A DNA stretch of 9,009 nt from contig JBGOUJ010000307.1 in assembly GCA_041477005.1 (NCBI GenBank), positions 1 to 9,009 on the forward strand, written 5' to 3'. This DNA is from JBGOUJ01 sp041477005. Lineage in GTDB: Bacteria > Acidobacteriota > Terriglobia > Bryobacterales > JACQDG01. Each line of letters starts with the position of its first letter. The first letter of the stretch is position 1. Positions 5,787-9,009 of this stretch are shown here, piece by piece. Both the position numbers and the translations under genes were made by a program. The notes under the pieces are model-generated. The model did no database searches. It was not told where the DNA came from and saw only the letters and a program-made list of their open reading frames with translations.

Positions 5787-5792
5787 TATACT
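5787..5792 (+). promoter_or_regulatory. Candidate -10 box upstream of the ABC exporter
   Basis: TATACT is a five-of-six match to TATAAT in otherwise GC-rich sequence. No convincing -35 is present 17 bases upstream (GGTTTT at 5764-5769). Predicted transcription start is about 5799, one or two bases before an ATG at 5801, so the transcript may be leaderless for the small ORF that starts there. Confidence 0.35.
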
Positions 5793-5800
5793 GAACAGAG

Positions 5801-5851
5801 ATGCCTCCCACGAAGTGTTCTCTCGCCGTTCCGGAGAAGGCTGACCCATGA
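5801..5851 (+). CDS. Possible 16-residue leader ORF overlapping the ABC exporter start
   Basis: ATG at 5801 opens a frame encoding MPPTKCSLAVPEKADP and stops at TGA (5849-5851), which overlaps the exporter ATG (5848-5850) as ATGA. The exporter's Shine-Dalgarno GGAGAAGG (5833-5840) is inside this small ORF. The arrangement would couple translation of the two. It may be accidental because a 16-codon frame is short, and no conservation evidence is available here. Confidence 0.35.
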   Translation: MPPTKCSLAVPEKADP

Positions 5852-7731
5852 ACGCCACCGCTCCGGTAAAGAAGCCGGCCGGCTCGGAGCGGCTTAGAGC
5901 GCTGTGGCCGACCATCTGGGAGCTGGTCCGTCCGCGCCGCGGGCTGCTGGCCCTTGGCTTCGTGTTGATGCTCATCAACCGCCTGTCGGGGCTGGTGCTG
6001 CCCTTGTCGACCAAGTTTCTCATCGACGACATCATCGGCAAGCAGCGCCGGGAGCTCTTGTTGCCGTTGGTGCTGGCCGTGGTGGCGGCCACCGCGATTC
6101 AGGGCGTGACGTCGTTCACGCTGACGCAACTGCTGTCCAAAGCCGCGCAACGCCTCATCGCCGAGCTGCGGCGCAAGGTGCAGGCGCATGTCGGCCGCCT
6201 ACCAGTGGCCTACTACGATTCGAACAAGACCGGGGCCCTGGTCTCGCGCATCATGACCGACGTGGAGGGCGTCCGCAACCTCATCGGCACCGGCCTGGTG
6301 GAGTTCGCCGGCGGGCTGCTCACGGCCGCTTTCTCGCTGGTGGTGTTGATCCGCATCAGCGGCCTGATGACCGGCCTGGCATTGTCCTTCGTGCTGGTGT
6401 TCGGAATCGCGCTCGGCAAGGCATTCGGCACCATCCGGCCGATCTTCCGCGCGCGGGGCAAGATCAATGCCGAAGTCACGGGAAGACTTACCGAATCTTT
6501 GGGCGGCGTACGCGTCATCAAGGGATATCACGCCGAGAAGCGCGAGGAGGAGGTCTTCGCGCGCGGCGCGCAGCGGCTCCTGGACAACGTGCTTCAATCC
6601 CTGACCGCGATGTCGCTGATGAGCCTTTCGGCAACGGTGCTGATGGGCATCGTGGGCTCGGTGGTGGTGTTCGTGGGCACGCGTCAGATCTTCGCGGGCA
6701 CGCTGACGCTGGGCAGCTTCGTGACCTTTACCGCGTTCCTGGCGTTCCTGGTGGCGCCGGTCTTCCAGGTAGTGGCTATCGGCACGCAGCTTTCCGAGGC
6801 GCTGGCCGGCCTGGAGAGGACCCGCGAGGTGATGAGCGAGCGTCCGGAGGACCAGGATCCGAAACGCACTGTGTATCTTTCGGGCCTGCGCGGCGAGGTG
6901 ACCTTCGATAACGTCAGCTTCGGCTACGACGCGGGCAAGGAAGTGCTCACCGAGATCTCGTTTCAGTCCCTGCCCGGCACAGTCACGGCGCTGGTAGGTC
7001 CATCAGGGGCCGGAAAGTCGACCATCATCGGCCTCATCTCCGCTTTCCATACGCCCACCGCGGGCGTGGTTCGTGTGGACGGCGTGGATCTTTCGACCGT
7101 CCGTCTGGATTCTTACCGCACGCGGCTGGGCGTAGTGCTGCAAGAGAGTTTCCTTTTCGACGGGACGATCCGCGAGAACGTGGCCTTCTCCCGTCCGGAC
7201 GCCACCGAAGAGCAGATTCTCCAGGCCTGCCGCATTGCGCGCGTGGATGAATTCGCCGAGGGTTTCGAAAAGAAATACGACACCATCGTGGGTGAGCGCG
7301 GCGTCAAGCTTTCCGGCGGGCAGCGGCAGCGCGTCTCCATCGCGCGCGCCATCCTGGCCGATCCGCGGATCCTGATTCTGGATGAAGCCACATCCAGCCT
7401 GGACTCCGAATCCGAGGCGCTGATCCAGGAAGGCCTGGCGTATCTCATGCAGGGGCGAACCACCTTCGTGATCGCCCACCGGCTCTCCACCATACGCCGC
7501 GCCGACCAGATTCTGGTGGTGGAGGCGGGCCGCATCGTGGAGCGTGGAAATCATGAATCGCTCTATGCGGCGCAAGGCCGGTACTTCGACCTGTACACCA
7601 AGCAACATGGCCTGCAAGAGAACCTGTTCCTCGCTCCCGGCGAGGGGGACGAGGTTGCCGAGGGCGAACTATCCGCCGAACCCAAGGCCGCGAGCGAGCT
7701 GGGTGAAGCGATGCGCCTGATCCGCGGATGA
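5848..7731 (+). CDS. MsbA-like ABC exporter half-transporter (TMD-NBD fusion)
   Basis: This 627-residue protein has an N-terminal six-helix exporter domain (about 30-325, including Leu-Met-Leu-Ile-Asn-Arg-Leu-Ser-Gly-Leu and an Ala-Tyr-Tyr-Asp-Ser coupling region) and a nucleotide-binding domain (about 350-590). All ATPase motifs are intact: Walker A GPSGAGKS (384-391), Q-loop Gln432, signature LSGGQ (488-492), Walker B Ile-Leu-Ile-Leu-Asp512-Glu513, D-loop Ser-Leu-Asp and switch His544 (Ala-His-Arg-Leu-Ser). Family knowledge: such proteins dimerise in the inner membrane and export lipids, drugs or peptides using ATP; the substrate cannot be told from sequence. The start has a good Shine-Dalgarno, GGAGAAGG, seven bases upstream. 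About 35 C-terminal residues form an acidic Ala/Glu-rich tail beyond the usual domain end. The gene stands alone, so it is probably a homodimer. Confidence 0.93.
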   Translation: MNATAPVKKPAGSERLRALWPTIWELVRPRRGLLALGFVLMLINRLSGLVLPLSTKFLIDDIIGKQRRELLLPLVLAVVAATAIQGVTSFTLTQLLSKAAQRLIAELRRKVQAHVGRLPVAYYDSNKTGALVSRIMTDVEGVRNLIGTGLVEFAGGLLTAAFSLVVLIRISGLMTGLALSFVLVFGIALGKAFGTIRPIFRARGKINAEVTGRLTESLGGVRVIKGYHAEKREEEVFARGAQRLLDNVLQSLTAMSLMSLSATVLMGIVGSVVVFVGTRQIFAGTLTLGSFVTFTAFLAFLVAPVFQVVAIGTQLSEALAGLERTREVMSERPEDQDPKRTVYLSGLRGEVTFDNVSFGYDAGKEVLTEISFQSLPGTVTALVGPSGAGKSTIIGLISAFHTPTAGVVRVDGVDLSTVRLDSYRTRLGVVLQESFLFDGTIRENVAFSRPDATEEQILQACRIARVDEFAEGFEKKYDTIVGERGVKLSGGQRQRVSIARAILADPRILILDEATSSLDSESEALIQEGLAYLMQGRTTFVIAHRLSTIRRADQILVVEAGRIVERGNHESLYAAQGRYFDLYTKQHGLQENLFLAPGEGDEVAEGELSAEPKAASELGEAMRLIRG

Positions 7732-7798
7732 ACCAGGTGGTGGCGATGGCCAGATCCGGTTCCGAGCCGCGACCGTAAGGGGTGCAAAGGAATGGATG

Positions 7799-7870
7799 GC
7801 CGCGAATGAACGCGAATGCACGCGAATAGGTCATTGTCTTCATTCGCGTTTATTCGCGTTTATTCGCGGC
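7799..7870. repeat. Inverted repeat built from CGCGAAT units, between convergent genes
   Basis: The left arm (7799-7827) and right arm (7842-7870) are 29 bp each, inverted, matching at 26 of 29 positions, with a 14-base loop. Each arm holds three CGCGAAT units about 10 bp apart (CGCGAATGAACGCGAATGCA... on the left). From general knowledge, intergenic repeats of this kind (CGCGAATGAACGCGAAT...) are common in environmental bacterial genomes. It sits 67 bases after the exporter stop and 22 bases from the oxidoreductase stop, where a strong hairpin could end transcription from both sides. A smaller dyad, CGATTCT (7877-7883) with AGAATCG (7895-7901), follows and reaches into the oxidoreductase stop codon. 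Confidence 0.85.
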
Positions 7871-7892
7871 TAGAGTCGATTCTCTTGCAGCT

Positions 7893-8942
7893 CTAGAATC
7901 GGGCGGTGAGGGGAACCGGCTGGCCCGTGGAGGTGCTCTCGTAGACGGCACTCGCAATTTCTACGGCGCGCAAGCCGGCGAAACCGTCGGCGAGAGCAAC
8001 TGTGGAGCCGCCGGCGCCCTGGGCGAGTCGGACGAAGTCGCGGAACTCTTCTTGAAACGACAGGCTCGTGGTTGTTTCCCAGCCCCGGAACTTCTCGCGG
8101 AGAATGATCTCGGGATAAAGATGGAACTCGCGCCGGCGTTTCCCGCCGGGCTTATCCATGTAAATTGCCATGGCGAACATGGGCGCATAATACGCCCGCG
8201 CCATGCCCCGATCTCCGTAGGCCTCGATAAAAAATCGATAGCCCTTCCACTCGGTCCAGGTGGCGTGGAGAGTGGCGACCTTGCCCGCGGGGCTGCGCAG
8301 CAGGGCGAAGCCGTTGTCTTCGGAGCGATCGAGCTTCCAGACGGCGCCCGTCGCGACGCCGTAAACCTGGCTGACCTCGCCGAGGAGGTAACGCGCCAGG
8401 TCGATCACGTGGATGCCGACGTCCATCAGGGCGCCGCCGCCGATGGCGTCCTTGGAATACATCCACGGCGCTTTGAACTCGCTCAAGCCGGTGTGGCCGG
8501 CAAACGCGCGCACGTGGTCGAGCGTCCCGATGCGGCCGCTGTCGAGGGTTTGCTTGAGGAATTTCACGGCGGGAAGGTAGCGGTGATTGAAACCGGTGGT
8601 CAGGAGCTTGCCGGAGCGGCGGGCGGCCTCGACCATACGGCGGCACGCCGCGACCGTGGGGGCGAGGGGCTTTTCGCACAGCACGTGCTTCCCCGCCCCG
8701 AGCGCCGCCAGCACGATGTCCTCGTGATAAGCCGGAGGCGTCGAGACGACCACGGCCTCGATATCCGGCTGCTCTAGTAACTGTTGATACTGTTGGAAGC
8801 ACGGCGTCCCGGCCGGGGCCGCCGCCCGCGCGCGGTCCGGCTCGACGTCGGCCACGGCCGCCAACCGGCATTCCGGAGCCATCGCCAGAGCTTGGGCACG
8901 AACGCGTCCGATGCCTCCCGCGCCGATCAATCCGAAGTTCAT
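7893..8942 (-). CDS. Gfo/Idh/MocA-family NAD(P)-dependent oxidoreductase
   Basis: This is 349 residues, the usual family length. The N-terminal Rossmann fold has Gly7-Ala-Gly-Gly-Ile-Gly12 and Ala-Asp32 at the end of the second strand, which suggests NAD preference. The cofactor/catalytic motif Cys-Glu-Lys91-Pro is present, followed by Gly-Phe-Asn-His-Arg (117-121). The substrate domain has Gly-Gly-Gly-Ala-Leu-Met-Asp174-Val-Gly-Ile-His178-Val-Ile-Asp. Lys91, Asp174 and His178 are the expected catalytic set. Family knowledge: members oxidise or reduce hydroxyl groups of sugars, inositols and sugar nucleotides in the cytoplasm; the exact substrate is unknown. The ATG at 8942 gives the normal short lead to the first strand; the ribosome-binding site is weak (GGAACACGG). 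No signal peptide is visible. It is convergent with the exporter and not in an operon with any visible gene. Confidence 0.93.
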   Translation of the reverse strand: MNFGLIGAGGIGRVRAQALAMAPECRLAAVADVEPDRARAAAPAGTPCFQQYQQLLEQPDIEAVVVSTPPAYHEDIVLAALGAGKHVLCEKPLAPTVAACRRMVEAARRSGKLLTTGFNHRYLPAVKFLKQTLDSGRIGTLDHVRAFAGHTGLSEFKAPWMYSKDAIGGGALMDVGIHVIDLARYLLGEVSQVYGVATGAVWKLDRSEDNGFALLRSPAGKVATLHATWTEWKGYRFFIEAYGDRGMARAYYAPMFAMAIYMDKPGGKRRREFHLYPEIILREKFRGWETTTSLSFQEEFRDFVRLAQGAGGSTVALADGFAGLRAVEIASAVYESTSTGQPVPLTARF

Positions 8943-8944
8943 CC

Positions 8945-8968
8945 GTGTTCCAGTGTATGATGAAACAC
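8945..8968 (-). promoter_or_regulatory. Operator-like dyad just upstream of the oxidoreductase
   Basis: On the plus strand GTGTTCCA (8945-8952), eight bases, then TGAAACAC (8961-8968) form an inverted repeat matching at 7 of 8 positions. It lies two bases from the start codon at 8942, where a bound regulator or a folded leader could block expression. Half-site length and spacing fit a dimeric repressor, but no regulator gene is visible in the window and chance is possible. Confidence 0.35.
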
Positions 8969-9009
8969 TTCCCTGCCCAAATGGGAAGACCGCCTGGCGC
9001 CACGCTTGG

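Noticed and set aside
5904..6911. 335-codon plus-strand frame inside the ABC exporter gene
   Set aside because: It is a shadow frame of the exporter, which has all ATPase motifs in the other frame.
8052..8777. 241-codon plus-strand frame opposite the oxidoreductase
   Set aside because: It is antisense to a complete Gfo/Idh/MocA gene with catalytic residues, and has no recognisable domain of its own.

Overview
The window looks like a chromosomal segment from a GC-rich soil-type bacterium, most likely Acidobacteriota of the Solibacter/Bryobacter type. This rests on gene content: a large duplicated FtsX/MacB-type permease with no adjacent ATPase (the acidobacterial ADOP type), the end of a DUF1080 protein, a secreted TPR protein with a carboxypeptidase-regulatory-like N-terminal domain, and dense families of dispersed inverted repeats. 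No rRNA, tRNA, CRISPR array, transposase or phage gene is visible. The taxonomic call is inference from family knowledge, not a database match.

Layout. 1-141: 3' end of a DUF1080 gene (+). 155-225: partial repeat copy A. 294-1361: secreted TPR protein (+), whose last codons lie in repeat copy B (1324-1400). 1451-1474: first copy of a 24-bp motif. 1483-1875: degenerate single-domain response-regulator receiver (-). 1876-2185: no gene seen; it holds a weak promoter for the receiver gene, repeat copy C (2025-2137) and the second copy of the 24-bp motif. 2186-4615: ADOP permease (+). 4645-4890: remnants of a toxin-antitoxin pair (-), cut on one side by repeat copy D (4886-5008) and on the other by the end of the permease gene. 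5141-5590: small secreted four-cysteine protein (+). 5684-5754: a second inverted-repeat family. 5801-5851: possible 16-codon leader ORF overlapping the start of an MsbA-like ABC exporter (5848-7731, +). 7799-7870: a third inverted-repeat family between convergent genes. 7893-8942: Gfo/Idh/MocA oxidoreductase (-), with an operator-like dyad just upstream of its start.

How the genes fit together. There is no single operon. Genes are mostly separate transcription units divided by repeats. Two are membrane transport or efflux-type proteins (ADOP permease and ABC exporter), three are predicted or likely exported proteins, and the oxidoreductase is probably sugar-related. The most distinctive feature is the 113-bp element: inverted arms built from 8-bp units around a conserved GC-rich core, present four times in 5 kb and repeatedly placed at gene ends or inside damaged genes. 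In two copies a conserved 24-bp sequence follows at almost the same distance. It looks like a non-autonomous mobile or REPIN/MITE-like element that has reshaped the region.
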